Shown: positions 35,939 through 45,515, counted from the stretch's first letter. The stretch is 64,000 bases of DNA from Flavobacteriaceae bacterium (GCA_004762155.1 SIHP01000008.1:124001-188000), one strand, 5' to 3'. Notes: generated from the letters alone by a model not told the origin. Program-made: numbers and translations.

Positions 35939-37626
35939 TGGTTTTAAAAGCCAAGAGTGTTTTTTTATTTTTGTTTATATACCATCTTTCGTTTTGTCAG
36001 ACAACATATATAGAGTCCGTTATTGCAAATGAATGTATTGTATGTACTAATGAAAAGAAAGTAAAAGTTAGTCAGAATTTATGGCATCAAGCTCATCTTG
36101 CTTTTGAAAAAAAGAAATATGAGAAAACAATAGAACTTTTATTAAAGGACGTTGAAAGTAATGTATGCTTAAAAAAACTCTTAAAAGGAAATGTTTTTTT
36201 TCGCTTGAAATTATATGATAAATCACTAATGCTTTTTAAAGACGAGGTTTTATTAAATCATCGAAAATATCATTTAGCAGCATTAAAAGGTATTAGCGAA
36301 TACTATTTAGTTAAGAATAAAGATTCTGCAGTTATATATTATAATAGGATTTTAAATGAAAAGAATTTGCCAGTTAGACTTAGAAATGAAGTATATGAAG
36401 GTATCGCTTATGTTAATGTAACAGAGGAAAAGTTTGATGAAGCACATTTTTTTTATGAAAAGTTATTAAGTTTTTATAAAAAAGAACAAGATTTTTTGTC
36501 CTTGGGAAGAACCTATACTAATTTAGGGAATTCATATTTTGAACAGTATAAAGACAATAAAGCAAAAAAGTATTTAGATTCTGCCTATGTTGTAAGTAAA
36601 GTTACAAATAATCAAAAACTAAGAAGTAGGATAGCTTATAACTTGTATTTAGTTTCAGAAGCTTTAAAAGAACATAAAGAAGCTGTACAATATTTAAAAG
36701 AATACAACATCTTACAAGATTCCATTCAAACAGAAAAAACTATTTGGAAAATAGCGGAACAAAAAGAAGCTTTTAATCTTGAAAAAAAACAAGTAGAAAT
36801 AGACCAAAAAACAAAACAACGCAATGTGTTTGTTGTTTTTTCTTTGGTTATATTGTTACTGTTATTAGCTATTTTTTGGTTTTATAAAAAGTTACAATTA
36901 AAACACCAACAAATAGGTATTTTAAATGAAGAATTAAAAGAAACCAATGCTTTAAAAAATCAAATATTTAGTATTGTAGCACACGATTTAAGAAGTCCGG
37001 TTGCTTTATTAAAACAAAAGTTTCAATTACAAACTGTGAATGAGGAAGATGAAACCATTACGATAGATAAAAATGTAGTGTCGATTATAGATTCGTTAAG
37101 TTTTTTGTTAGATAATTTATTAAGTTGGTCTTTAAGTCAGTCAAACTTATTGCATGTAGAAAAAGATTGGTTTCCACTATTACCTGTGGTGAAACAAATA
37201 GAACATCAATATAAATCCTTGTTGGCAGATAAGGAGATTGTTTTTAAAATAGAAAATTTATATTCCGTATTGCTTTTTGGCGATATGGAATTGTTTAAAA
37301 TCGTCGTTCGCAATTGTTTAGATAATGCCATAAAGTTTACACCAAAAGGTGGAGAAATTACAATTTCTGGTGTTGCAGAAAGTGAGTTTTTTAAATTGAT
37401 TATTCAAGATTCTGGAACAGGGATTCCTGAAGACGTATTAAAAACGCTGTTTGAATTAAATGCTAAAAAAGCACAAAAAGATACACAAGGAAGAAAAAGT
37501 TCTGGTTTAGGTTTGCATTTGGTAAAATCGATGATTGAACTAAATAATGGGACTATACAAATACAAAATAACCCTCGAGGAGGAACGAATGTAAACATAT
37601 CGGTACCTTATAAAAATATCGCTTAA
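35938..37626 (+). CDS. TPR-containing sensor histidine kinase
   Basis: A 562-residue kinase from a GTG start. It has a signal sequence (about 6-21), a periplasmic TPR array (about 45-290), one transmembrane helix (about 298-317), a linker coil, then classical HisKA and HATPase domains. The phospho-acceptor is His349 in IVAHDLRSPVALL. The ATPase has VRNCLDNAIKFTPKGG, DSGTGIPEDV and SSGLGLHLVKSMI. This is the ordinary HPK type, unlike the LytS type at 17.9-24 kb. Its partner regulator starts 2 bases after its stop. The TPR sensor suggests protein or peptide sensing in the periplasm. Confidence 0.92.
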   Translation: MVLKAKSVFLFLFIYHLSFCQTTYIESVIANECIVCTNEKKVKVSQNLWHQAHLAFEKKKYEKTIELLLKDVESNVCLKKLLKGNVFFRLKLYDKSLMLFKDEVLLNHRKYHLAALKGISEYYLVKNKDSAVIYYNRILNEKNLPVRLRNEVYEGIAYVNVTEEKFDEAHFFYEKLLSFYKKEQDFLSLGRTYTNLGNSYFEQYKDNKAKKYLDSAYVVSKVTNNQKLRSRIAYNLYLVSEALKEHKEAVQYLKEYNILQDSIQTEKTIWKIAEQKEAFNLEKKQVEIDQKTKQRNVFVVFSLVILLLLLAIFWFYKKLQLKHQQIGILNEELKETNALKNQIFSIVAHDLRSPVALLKQKFQLQTVNEEDETITIDKNVVSIIDSLSFLLDNLLSWSLSQSNLLHVEKDWFPLLPVVKQIEHQYKSLLADKEIVFKIENLYSVLLFGDMELFKIVVRNCLDNAIKFTPKGGEITISGVAESEFFKLIIQDSGTGIPEDVLKTLFELNAKKAQKDTQGRKSSGLGLHLVKSMIELNNGTIQIQNNPRGGTNVNISVPYKNIA

Positions 37627-37628
37627 AG

Positions 37629-38366
37629 ATGGAGAAAATTAAAATCTTAATTTTAGAAGATAGCTTAGAAGAGGCAAATATATTACAGGAAGCCTTAAAA
37701 GATAGTTATACGATTGTTGGTGTGGCGACTAGCTATAATGAAGCTGTTGCTTTTTATCATATACATAAGCCCGATTTAGCCATTTTAGATATCTTTATAG
37801 AAGGAGAACGGGAAGGAACTCGTTTTGCCACTTATATTAATGAAAATAGCCCCATACCTATTTTGTTTTTAACCAGTGCAAGAGATAAAATTACTTTTTC
37901 TGCAGCAAAAATTGAGAATCCTTATAGTTATTTATTAAAACCAGTAGACCCTTTTGAAATTAAGTTTACTATAGAATTAGCATTTGAAAAATTTGCCAAT
38001 GAAGTAGGTCAGTTATCAACAAAAGAAGAAGCAAGCATAAAAATAAACGAAGAATTACTAATTAAAAAGAAAGATTGTTTATTTAAAATTGCTAAAAAAG
38101 ATGTGTATTATGTAGTGGCAGATGATAAATATTGTCGTGTTCATACCAAAGATATGCAGTTTTTAATTCAAAAAACATTGAAAAGTTTTTTAGAAGATTT
38201 TGCTGATTCTTTTATTAGAACTCATCGAAAATATCTGGTAAACAAACACGAGATAGAAAGAATAAATATTGCTGATTATAATATTGTACTTAAAAATGGG
38301 GTTTCGGTTCCGTTAAGTCAGCGTCATAAGAAAGACGTCTTGAAGGAGTTTAATATTTTAAAATAA
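37629..38366 (+). CDS. LytTR-family response regulator
   Basis: A 245-residue regulator with a receiver domain (1-120; phospho-acceptor Asp54 in LAILDIFIEGEREG, then FLTSARD and YLLKPVDPFEIK) and a LytTR DNA-binding domain (about 140-243; VVADDKYCRVHTKD, SFIRTHRKYLVNKHEIERI). It directly follows its kinase with a 2-base gap. Pairing a classical HisKA kinase with a LytTR output is common in Bacteroidota. Its targets are not evident; no repeated LytTR operator was recognised nearby. Confidence 0.94.
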   Translation: MEKIKILILEDSLEEANILQEALKDSYTIVGVATSYNEAVAFYHIHKPDLAILDIFIEGEREGTRFATYINENSPIPILFLTSARDKITFSAAKIENPYSYLLKPVDPFEIKFTIELAFEKFANEVGQLSTKEEASIKINEELLIKKKDCLFKIAKKDVYYVVADDKYCRVHTKDMQFLIQKTLKSFLEDFADSFIRTHRKYLVNKHEIERINIADYNIVLKNGVSVPLSQRHKKDVLKEFNILK

Positions 38367-38597
38367 AATTATTTATGTTTTCATAACAATATTATATCTA
38401 AGATGTCTGGTTGAGGGCAGTCGAAACCTATTTTAGAATTAGGATGATTTTGAGTAAAGTAGAGACAGAAGCAGACAAAGATCAATATGTTAAATTAATT
38501 GTTGTGAGCTACCAATCTAATTGAAAGGTTGCTTTATTTTAATCAAGTTCAATAGATTATTTTCGTTTATTAATAATAATGGCGTTTTGTTATATAC

Positions 38598-38667
38598 AAC
38601 ATCAAACATCAAACATCAAACATCAAACATCAAACATCAAACATCAAACATCAAACATCAAACATTA
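38598..38667. repeat. Heptanucleotide tandem repeat (AACATCA), nine perfect copies plus one variant
   Basis: Nine exact copies of AACATCA run from 38598 to 38660, and a tenth, AACATTA, follows. The array overlaps the stop codon (38658-38660) of the hydrolase/OsmC gene on the minus strand. On that strand each unit reads TGATGTT, so the first unit supplies the TGA and the array continues into the 3' untranslated region. Slippage would change its length without altering the protein. Confidence 0.95.
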
Positions 38668-39893
38668 ATTTCATTTTCAATTAAAACTGTTTCAAAATAA
38701 GCCTTGTTAGCTAGTGTTTTATGAACTGGACATTTAGAGGCGATTTCTTGTAAACGTTTTTTTTGAGAGTCATCTAAATTACCGATCAATTTTAGTTTTT
38801 TTGTAAAAAAATCTACAGAGGTAAATTTTTCAGATTTAATTTGTAATTCTTCGGTTGTTTTTTTAGAATGAGAGATGTAAACAAATACTTCTTGTAGGTC
38901 CCATTTTTTCCGTTGTGCGTACATTTTTAAAGTCATGGCAGTACAAGCAATTAAAGAAGCATTTAGGTAATCGTATGGAGTAGGTCCAAAATCGTCTCCA
39001 CCAACTTTAATAGGCTCATCGGCAATTAAACTATGGTTTTTAATCTGGATTTTTGTAGTAAAGTTCTCTTCAGTAATATTTAAATGTCCGACAGACTGTT
39101 CGTCGTTTGTGTCTAAAACAAGTTCTTCTTCTTTTACAAAATAGCGTTGAGCCCAAGTGCCTATAATATTTCCTGCATATAAACTATCTTTTGAGTTCAT
39201 TAATAAATGATCTGCGTTATCTAAAGTAACAAAACTTTTAGGGTGATGAGCACTTTGATAAATCTTTTCTGCATTGTTTATACCCACAACTTTATCTGTA
39301 GGAGAGTGCATTAAGAGAAGTGGTTTTTTTAATGTTTTTACAATGTTAGGTAAATCCGTTTTACTAAAATCTTCAACAAAATCTTTATTAATTTTAAAAG
39401 GACGACCACCAATATTAACAGCTACTTCTCCTTTTTTTTCTACTTCGTTTATTCCGTGAGAAAATAAATGAGTAACATGATGTACATCTGCAGGTGCACC
39501 AACTGTAGCAACTGCTTTTATGTTGCTTAGTTTGGAAGCGGCTACAATTACAGCAGCTCCTCCTAAAGAATGTCCAACTAAAAGACTAGGAGTTTGGTAA
39601 TTGGTACTTATATAGTTGTTTACGGCAATTAAATCAGCTACATTACCAGAAAAATGACTTTCCTGAAATTCTCCTTCACTTCTTCCTAAACCCGTAAAAT
39701 CGAAACGAACTACTCCAAAACCATAATTTGTTAATGATCTACTAATGTTTTTTACAGCACTTAAAGAGCTAGTACAGGTAAAACAATGTGCGAAAATTGC
39801 ATAAAACTTAGGTTTTTGATTAGCTGGTAATTCTATATGAGCGTTTAAAATCCGTCCTTTGCTATTTGGAATATTCAATTTAAATCTTTTCAT
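38658..39893 (-). CDS. Alpha/beta hydrolase-OsmC fusion protein
   Basis: A 411-residue cytosolic protein. Residues 1-255 form an alpha/beta hydrolase with the nucleophile elbow GHSLGGAAV and the block [17 protein letters not shown]; a late His in DNADHLLM completes the expected triad. Residues about 270-411 form an OsmC/Ohr domain ([29 protein letters not shown]), with two cysteines, one in IACTAM and one in SKCPVHKTL, placed as the redox pair. It probably detoxifies organic hydroperoxides, perhaps of lipid esters released by the hydrolase half. msrA lies just upstream on the same strand, which supports an oxidative-stress role. Confidence 0.9.
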   Translation of the reverse strand: MKRFKLNIPNSKGRILNAHIELPANQKPKFYAIFAHCFTCTSSLSAVKNISRSLTNYGFGVVRFDFTGLGRSEGEFQESHFSGNVADLIAVNNYISTNYQTPSLLVGHSLGGAAVIVAASKLSNIKAVATVGAPADVHHVTHLFSHGINEVEKKGEVAVNIGGRPFKINKDFVEDFSKTDLPNIVKTLKKPLLLMHSPTDKVVGINNAEKIYQSAHHPKSFVTLDNADHLLMNSKDSLYAGNIIGTWAQRYFVKEEELVLDTNDEQSVGHLNITEENFTTKIQIKNHSLIADEPIKVGGDDFGPTPYDYLNASLIACTAMTLKMYAQRKKWDLQEVFVYISHSKKTTEELQIKSEKFTSVDFFTKKLKLIGNLDDSQKKRLQEIASKCPVHKTLANKAYFETVLIENEINV

Positions 39894-39958
39894 GAAAATA
39901 TTAGATAAATTAGATTGATAACATAGTCGGTTAAATTTGTTCTTTCTTACTTTAAACG

Positions 39959-40492
39959 TTATTTTAATTTATCAGCAAACAGCTTTCTTAATTTAGCTAA
40001 TTTAGGAGTTATTACGTAGCTGCAATAACCTTGTTCTTGATTGTTTGCATAATAGTTTTGATGATTTGAATCGGCAGCATAAAAAATAGAAGCTTTACTA
40101 ATTTCAGTTACAATTGTATTTTCGTAATAAGGTTGTACTTCTGTAATTATTTTTTCTGCTACATTTTTTTGTTCGGTATTATGATAAAAAATTACAGAAC
40201 GATATTGCGTGCCAACATCTGCACCTTGTTTGTTTATAGTAGTAGGGTCATGAGTTGTCATAAAAATTAATAAAATATCATGAAATGAAATTATATCAGC
40301 GTCAAAAGTGATTTCTATAACTTCTGCGTGTCCAGTTAATCCAGAACAAATCTCTCTATAAGTTGGGTGTCCAGGGACATTTCCTCCAGCATAACCAGAA
40401 ACAACTTTTTGAACACCTTTAATTTCATTAAAAACAGCTTCTGTACACCAAAAGCATCCACCGCCAATTGTAGCAACTTTAATATTTTCCAT
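39959..40492 (-). CDS. msrA: Peptide methionine sulfoxide reductase A
   Basis: A 177-residue cytosolic enzyme that reduces methionine-S-sulfoxide. The active-site motif GGCFWC places the catalytic Cys13 and a second Cys16. The family blocks [20 protein letters not shown] and QYRSVIFYH are intact. A C-terminal [16 protein letters not shown] supplies the probable resolving cysteine. The length is normal. It is the upstream neighbour of the hydrolase/OsmC gene, 65 bases away on the same strand, which suggests a shared oxidative-damage function. Confidence 0.97.
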   Translation of the reverse strand: MENIKVATIGGGCFWCTEAVFNEIKGVQKVVSGYAGGNVPGHPTYREICSGLTGHAEVIEITFDADIISFHDILLIFMTTHDPTTINKQGADVGTQYRSVIFYHNTEQKNVAEKIITEVQPYYENTIVTEISKASIFYAADSNHQNYYANNQEQGYCSYVITPKLAKLRKLFADKLK

Positions 40493-40985
40493 GAGTTATT
40501 TTTTGTAACGACTAATTTACAAAGAATGAAGGTTTAAATGTTGTAAACACAAGATGGATTTTAAAATTAAAGAAGAGTTGTTTGATTGTTGTGATTTTTT
40601 GTCCTTTAGAATAATTATTTAATTCTCAAGGATTAATTTGTAGTGAAAACAAAAATAAAGGTTAGTAATTGGCTTTTTATTTACGATAGCTATTAGCTAT
40701 GTTAAAAAACAAGTGTTAGTATTCAAGATGGTATTATATGTTTTAATATGTAATCAGTATCCTTTTTAAAATTATAAGATAAGTATTAGTATTAACAGTT
40801 TTTAACAAAAAATAAAACTTAAAGAAATTAATTATTTAATTTTTAGTATTGATTTTTGAATAAAAAATAAAAAAAACAAAACATAATGGTTTTTGTGTAA
40901 AAAAAATAAATAATCTAACGTTTTCTTTGCGTTTTTAATGCAAAACCGTAGGTTTGACTTGTTATTTTGTATTAAAACCCCCGAC
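40493..40985. other. Gene-free AT-rich stretch between msrA and the duplicated cassette
   Basis: About 490 bases, extremely AT-rich toward 40,800-40,900. No ORF with coding character, hairpin terminator or recognisable -7 box was found. It probably carries divergent promoters for msrA and the first cassette copy. Confidence 0.55.
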
Positions 40986-41345
40986 ATGAAAAATTTAATT
41001 ATACCACTCTTCACTTTGTTTTTTTCTATTTCTGTTTTTTCTCAATCGGAAATTGATTATAAGAACTCACTTGATTTTTTTAGTACATCGTTTAATGAGC
41101 AAAAAACTTCTTTAATTTATGAAAGGTTTAGTTTAAAGCTAAAAGAAGAACATCAAGAAGAAGTTTTTAAAAAAATGATAAATGATTTATATAAAGAAAA
41201 AGGAAAGACATCTCATTATGAATTTCTGATGGAAGAGAAAAATGAAAAAAATTATTTAATTGATTTTGAAAATGGATCAATGTTATTAATCTTTTTTTTA
41301 TCACCAGATAATAAAATATCAGCATTTAAAATAACAGAATACTAG
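40986..41345 (+). CDS. Exported DUF3887-like protein, cassette copy 1
   Basis: A 119-residue protein starting at ATG 40986 (MKNLIIPLFTLFFSISVFSQ), a clean signal peptide; a longer in-frame start at 40938 would bury it. The mature part (YKNSLDFFSTSFNEQ, then FENGSMLLIFFLSPDNKI) resembles the small cone-like DUF3887 domain found in front of bacterial serine hydrolases, here as a free periplasmic protein. It is the first gene of a three-gene unit repeated at 43294. Its close relative there shares most residues. The function is unknown. Confidence 0.8.
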   Translation: MKNLIIPLFTLFFSISVFSQSEIDYKNSLDFFSTSFNEQKTSLIYERFSLKLKEEHQEEVFKKMINDLYKEKGKTSHYEFLMEEKNEKNYLIDFENGSMLLIFFLSPDNKISAFKITEY

Positions 41346-41366
41346 ACGAACACTAAAGCGCACATT

Positions 41367-42206
41367 ATGAAAAAATATATAACTACATCAGCTTTTACGT
41401 TCATGCTTTTTTTAGGGATGAATTTATCTTACGCTCAGAAAGCAGAATATGGAGCATTATCATACAATAAGGCTGTAAATATTTCAGGAAAACAAAGAAT
41501 GTTAACCCAAAGAATGGGTAAAATATATTTATACCTTTTAGATAACCCAGATGATTTTAAGGCAAAAAAAGATTTAAAGATCACAAAAATTATATTTGAA
41601 AAACAAAATTTAATTTTAGAGAAAAATACAAGTTCAAGAGTAACACAAAATAGATTAAAAGATGTTAAGAAAACTTGGGTTAAGTATAAAAAGTTTCTAG
41701 AATCGGTGCCAAATAAAGAAGATGCAGTTAAGATTATACACACAAATTCTACCATTTTAAAATACGCAAATAGTGTTGTTAACGCAATTATTTTAGAATC
41801 TAAAGGAAATAATATTTCTGAGGATAATTATATAAAAGAAGAAGATTCTGAATTAAAACAAATTATTAATAAATCAGGTAGACAGAGAATGTTGTCTCAA
41901 CGATTAGCATTGTATTATTTTGCAAATAAACCAGGATTGAAAAATCCTAATACCCAAAATAAATTAAAGGTGGTTTTTAAAGAGTTAGATGATGCTTTAA
42001 ATGATTTGTTAATCTGTAATTTTAATAATGACAGAATAGATGAAGCTCTTGGTGATGTTATGGAACGTTGGGAAACAATTAAAACCAATAAAGAAAGATT
42101 ATTTAAACAAGGTTATAACGATCTAGAAATATATAAGTTGAGTAATGACTTAACAAAAACATTTAATAAAATTACTAACTTTTATGAAAAAGTTAGGGTA
42201 GAATAA
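41367..42206 (+). CDS. Exported double PilJ-domain protein, cassette copy 1
   Basis: A 279-residue protein: signal peptide (1-23), then two PilJ/NarX-like four-helix modules. Each starts with the signature repeat, NISGKQRMLTQRMGK (about 37) and IINKSGRQRMLSQRLALYY (about 168). In NarX, NarQ and PilJ this helix pair senses nitrate or other ligands at the membrane. Here there is no transmembrane or output domain, so it would be a soluble periplasmic binder. It follows the DUF3887-like gene by 21 bases. Its copy at 43684 is very similar at both protein and DNA level. Confidence 0.88.
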   Translation: MKKYITTSAFTFMLFLGMNLSYAQKAEYGALSYNKAVNISGKQRMLTQRMGKIYLYLLDNPDDFKAKKDLKITKIIFEKQNLILEKNTSSRVTQNRLKDVKKTWVKYKKFLESVPNKEDAVKIIHTNSTILKYANSVVNAIILESKGNNISEDNYIKEEDSELKQIINKSGRQRMLSQRLALYYFANKPGLKNPNTQNKLKVVFKELDDALNDLLICNFNNDRIDEALGDVMERWETIKTNKERLFKQGYNDLEIYKLSNDLTKTFNKITNFYEKVRVE

Positions 42207-42349
42207 TAAGTTCTATTTATTATGAAACGAAATTAAAAAAAATAAAAAAGAGAATTATGAATATTAGAACGGCTATCAACTTAATTTTATAGAAGACCGA
42301 TTAAGGTTGGTTAAATTTTTTTTCCCCCAATTATTAAAACTAACTCATT

Positions 42350-43042
42350 ATGATTTTAAAGAACTATTTAACTGTATTTTTATTATACACTAGTATATTG
42401 TGTGTTTCTCAAGATAATGTATGTGAAAACTCAGGAAACGAATTTGTAGACTTAAATACAATAGGTAAGTGCTCAATAGAAAATTTCAAAAAGTCCAAGA
42501 ATAAAGAATATGTAAAAATTGCAACAAGAAAAAGATATGTAAGAAAAAGAAATAATGTTTATATAAACAATTTAAAAAAGAATATTAAAGAAATTGCTAG
42601 TGTAAATGCAAAAGCTTCTGAATTGAAAACTTTAGATAAAGGAGTTATTATTGCAACAAAAAAAGAGGTAATTATAAAAGATTATATAAGGTTTGATCAA
42701 GTGTCAAAAATTCCAGTTTTTATAACTTGTACAGGATCTAATGTTGAAGAAAAAGAAAGTTGTGTTAAAGAAACATTTATACATAATGTATTAGATAATC
42801 TTATATATCCATTTGATGCAGCAGCAGAAGGTATAGAAGGAATCGTTTGGGTACGATTTATTGTTGATACAGATGGTTATATAAAAAATATATCAACAAA
42901 AGGACCAGAAAACGGACTTTTGTTGGAAAAAGAGGCAGAAAGATTAATTAGCCTTTTACCAAAATTTATTCCAGGGAAATATAATAATAACTATGTAAAC
43001 GTAGAGTATTTTATGCCGATTGATTTTCGATTGGATGAGTAA
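42350..43042 (+). CDS. Exported TonB C-terminal domain protein, cassette copy 1
   Basis: A 230-residue protein with a signal peptide (1-20), a basic Lys/Arg-rich middle (about 45-105) and a C-terminal TonB-like domain (about 140-230). The latter includes IYPFDAAAEGIEGIVWVRF, VDTDGYIKNI and LLPKFIPGKYNN, the shape of the Bacteroidota TonB_C module. It lacks an N-terminal membrane anchor, so it cannot couple to ExbBD in the usual way. Four cysteines outside the signal are conserved in the copy at 44808. The role is unknown; adaptor or envelope scaffold functions are possible. Confidence 0.85.
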   Translation: MILKNYLTVFLLYTSILCVSQDNVCENSGNEFVDLNTIGKCSIENFKKSKNKEYVKIATRKRYVRKRNNVYINNLKKNIKEIASVNAKASELKTLDKGVIIATKKEVIIKDYIRFDQVSKIPVFITCTGSNVEEKESCVKETFIHNVLDNLIYPFDAAAEGIEGIVWVRFIVDTDGYIKNISTKGPENGLLLEKEAERLISLLPKFIPGKYNNNYVNVEYFMPIDFRLDE

Positions 43043-43085
43043 ATAAAAAGGCTAGTCTTAAAAAAATAAACAGTTTTTTTGTTAT

Positions 43086-43138
43086 AAAATGTACACTTTA
43101 AAATTTTCATACAAAGTTTTAAAGTGTACATTTTTATT
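43086..43138 (+). terminator. Terminator between the two cassette copies
   Basis: Unusually long perfect 18-bp stem (43086-43103 with 43117-43134) and a T tail. It ends copy 1. Confidence 0.9.
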
Positions 43139-43293
43139 TATTATAAGATATTTTTTTAAGCGTGAATCCTTTGGTTTTATTGATTTTCAGGGTGTTATCC
43201 CTGTTTTTTTAGTAAAAAAAATAAAAAAGCACATAATTTTTCAAAAAAAAGTATAAATTTACAACATCAATAAACTTAAATAATACCCCCGTT

Positions 43294-43653
43294 ATGAAGA
43301 ATTTGATAGTTCATTTGCTTGCCCTATTTTTTTCCATTTCTTTACTTTCGCAATCGAAAGAAGATTACAAAAACACCCTAGATTTTATCTCGACAGCCTA
43401 TAATGAGAAAAATGCATCTGTAATTCATCAAAAATTTAGCTCAGACCTTAAACAAAAACTTAATCAAGAAGTTTTTAAAAAAAGAATGGATAGTTTACAT
43501 AGTGAAAATGGTAAAATGTCTAGTTATGAGTTAATTTTAGAAGATGAAAAAGAGTCAAGTTTCTTAGTTGAGTTTGAGGATAGTTCAATGTTACTATTGC
43601 TTTATTTATCTCCTGATAGTCAAATACTAAAATTTGACATAAAAGAATATTAA
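43294..43653 (+). CDS. Exported DUF3887-like protein, cassette copy 2
   Basis: 119 residues, the same length as the copy at 40986, with the same plan: signal peptide MKNLIVHLLALFFSISLLSQ, then YKNTLDFISTAYNEK and FEDSSMLLLLYLSPDSQI. Most hydrophobic core positions match copy 1, while surface residues differ, which suggests both copies are under selection. It starts the second three-gene unit, 30 bases before the PilJ gene. Confidence 0.8.
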   Translation: MKNLIVHLLALFFSISLLSQSKEDYKNTLDFISTAYNEKNASVIHQKFSSDLKQKLNQEVFKKRMDSLHSENGKMSSYELILEDEKESSFLVEFEDSSMLLLLYLSPDSQILKFDIKEY

Positions 43654-43683
43654 ACTAACATTAAAGTATAAACTTTTTTAATT

Positions 43684-44523
43684 ATGACAAAAGATCTCAC
43701 CCCCAAAGTTCTTGTGATTCTACTATTTTTCATTATTCAATTATCTTATGCTCAGAAAACTGAGTTTGGAAATTTATCATTTAATAAGGCTGTAAATATT
43801 TCAGGGAAACAAAGAATGTTAACCCAAAGAATGGGTAAAATATATCTGTATTTGTTAGATAATCCTGACGATTTTAAGGCCAAAAAAGATTTGAAAATCA
43901 CTAAAATTATATTTGAAAAACAAAATTCTATTCTTGAAGCGAATACAAATTCAAATATAACTAAGAGTAGATTAAAGGACGTTAAAGATACTTGGTTAAA
44001 GTATAAGAAGTTTTTAGAATCTACACCAAATAAAGAAGATGCGGTAAAAATTATTAATACAAATTCAACAATATTAAAATACGCTAATAGTGTTGTGAAT
44101 ACAATTATTCTAGAATCAAAAGGGAATAATGTTTCTGAAGATTCATACGTGAAAGAAGAAGATTCTGAGTTGAAGCAAATCATAAATAAGGCAGGTAGGC
44201 AAAGAATGTTGTCTCAAAGGTTAGTTTTATACTATTTTGCTAATAAACCTAATTTAAAGACTGTAAATGCACAAAATAAATTACAATCAGTTTTTAAAGA
44301 ATTAGATAATGCTTTAAATGATTTGTTAATATCTAATTTTAATAACGACAGAATAGATGAAGCCTTAGGTGACATCATGGAACGTTGGGAGACAATAAAG
44401 ACTAACAAAGACAGATTGTTTAAGCAAGGTTATAAAGATTCTGAAATTTATAAATTAAGTAACGACTTAACAAAATCGTTTAATAAGATCACAAATTTAT
44501 ATGAAAAAGTAAAAATCGAATAA
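43684..44523 (+). CDS. Exported double PilJ-domain protein, cassette copy 2
   Basis: 279 residues, identical in length to the copy at 41367. The signal peptide has diverged (MTKDLTPKVLVILLFFIIQL), but both PilJ modules are nearly the same (NISGKQRMLTQRMGK, KAGRQRMLSQRLVLYYF). The DNA is close to identical over parts of the first module, and the rest differs mainly by conservative changes. The high conservation of the helix signatures against a changed signal peptide points to maintained function. Confidence 0.88.
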   Translation: MTKDLTPKVLVILLFFIIQLSYAQKTEFGNLSFNKAVNISGKQRMLTQRMGKIYLYLLDNPDDFKAKKDLKITKIIFEKQNSILEANTNSNITKSRLKDVKDTWLKYKKFLESTPNKEDAVKIINTNSTILKYANSVVNTIILESKGNNVSEDSYVKEEDSELKQIINKAGRQRMLSQRLVLYYFANKPNLKTVNAQNKLQSVFKELDNALNDLLISNFNNDRIDEALGDIMERWETIKTNKDRLFKQGYKDSEIYKLSNDLTKSFNKITNLYEKVKIE

Positions 44524-44807
44524 AAGCATTTATCCTTCATTCGCTTTTTTCATTGCCTAAGTTACTATAAAATAGTACTAATTTTTTCCTTTTAAGACTT
44601 CCCTAAAGTCAAGATTAATCTTATAAGAATTACTTGTTAATTAGTGATCTCTTATAATACCTCTTGTTATCATCTTAATAAATTATAGTATAAACCCAAA
44701 TTATGAGGAAGTTATATAGATGACGCTTATTAATTTAATTATTTAAAAAATAAATTAAGATTGGTTAGTGTTTTTTAACACCCTAAATCATTAAAAACGA
44801 TTAGATT

Positions 44808-45515
44808 ATGATTTTAAAAAAATATTTAACTCTATGTTTTATGCTTTTAGCTATTGTTGCGATTAGTCAAACTAAGGTATGTGAAAACACTGGAGATGAA
44901 CTTTTAGATGCTAATACTATAGGTAAGTGTGCGATAGAAGATTTCAAAAAGTCGGAAAAGAAAGAGTATGTAAAAGTTTCTACTAGAAATAGATTTGTTA
45001 GAAAACGTAAGAGTTCTTATTTGAAAAATTTTAAAAAGAATATAAATACTAAAGCTTTAGTTAAAGAAACAAATGTAGTTAAGGAAGTTGTTGCAAATAA
45101 TAGCGTAAAAGAAAAGAGAGAGATTACAAGAGTAGAGGATGTATTAGTGAAAAATTATATAAGATTTGATGAGGTAAATAATACACCAGTTTTTATTACA
45201 TGTGCTGATGTTTCAATTTCAATGAAAGAGGCATGTGTAAAAGAAACGTTTGTAAATAATATCTTGGAAAACTTTATTTATCCTTTTGATGCAGCTGCAG
45301 AAGGAATTGAAGGTAGAGTTTGGGTGCGATTTATTATAGATAAAGATGGTTACGTAAAGAATATAACATCAACTGGTCCAGAAAAGGGGGCTTTATTAGA
45401 AAAAGAAGCAAAAAGATTGGTTAATTTATTACCTAAGTTTGTTCCAGGAAAACATAATAATGAGTATGTAAATGTAGAATTTTTTATGCCTATTGATTTT
45501 CAATTAGATGAATAA
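44808..45515 (+). CDS. Exported TonB C-terminal domain protein, cassette copy 2
   Basis: 235 residues, a relative of the gene at 42350: signal peptide, basic middle (RKRKSSYLKNFKKN) and a TonB-like C-terminal domain (FDAAAEGIEGRVWVRFIIDK, LLPKFVPGKHNN). The middle region has diverged and is slightly longer, while the C-terminal domain is strongly conserved. The gap of about 284 bases before it holds no gene. It closes the second cassette and is followed by a terminator. Confidence 0.85.
   Translation: MILKKYLTLCFMLLAIVAISQTKVCENTGDELLDANTIGKCAIEDFKKSEKKEYVKVSTRNRFVRKRKSSYLKNFKKNINTKALVKETNVVKEVVANNSVKEKREITRVEDVLVKNYIRFDEVNNTPVFITCADVSISMKEACVKETFVNNILENFIYPFDAAAEGIEGRVWVRFIIDKDGYVKNITSTGPEKGALLEKEAKRLVNLLPKFVPGKHNNEYVNVEFFMPIDFQLDE

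Noticed and set aside
38598..38667. Short regularly spaced repeat that might be a CRISPR array
   Set aside because: Units are 7 bases and directly adjacent, with no spacers and no cas genes.
40832..41014. 60-residue minus-strand open frame
   Set aside because: It lies in extremely AT-rich DNA and overlaps the first cassette gene; low-complexity Phe/Lys/Leu composition.
41435..41755. Antisense open frame found in both cassette copies (also 43752-44183)
   Set aside because: It is shared only because the PilJ genes are duplicated; the sense strand clearly codes.
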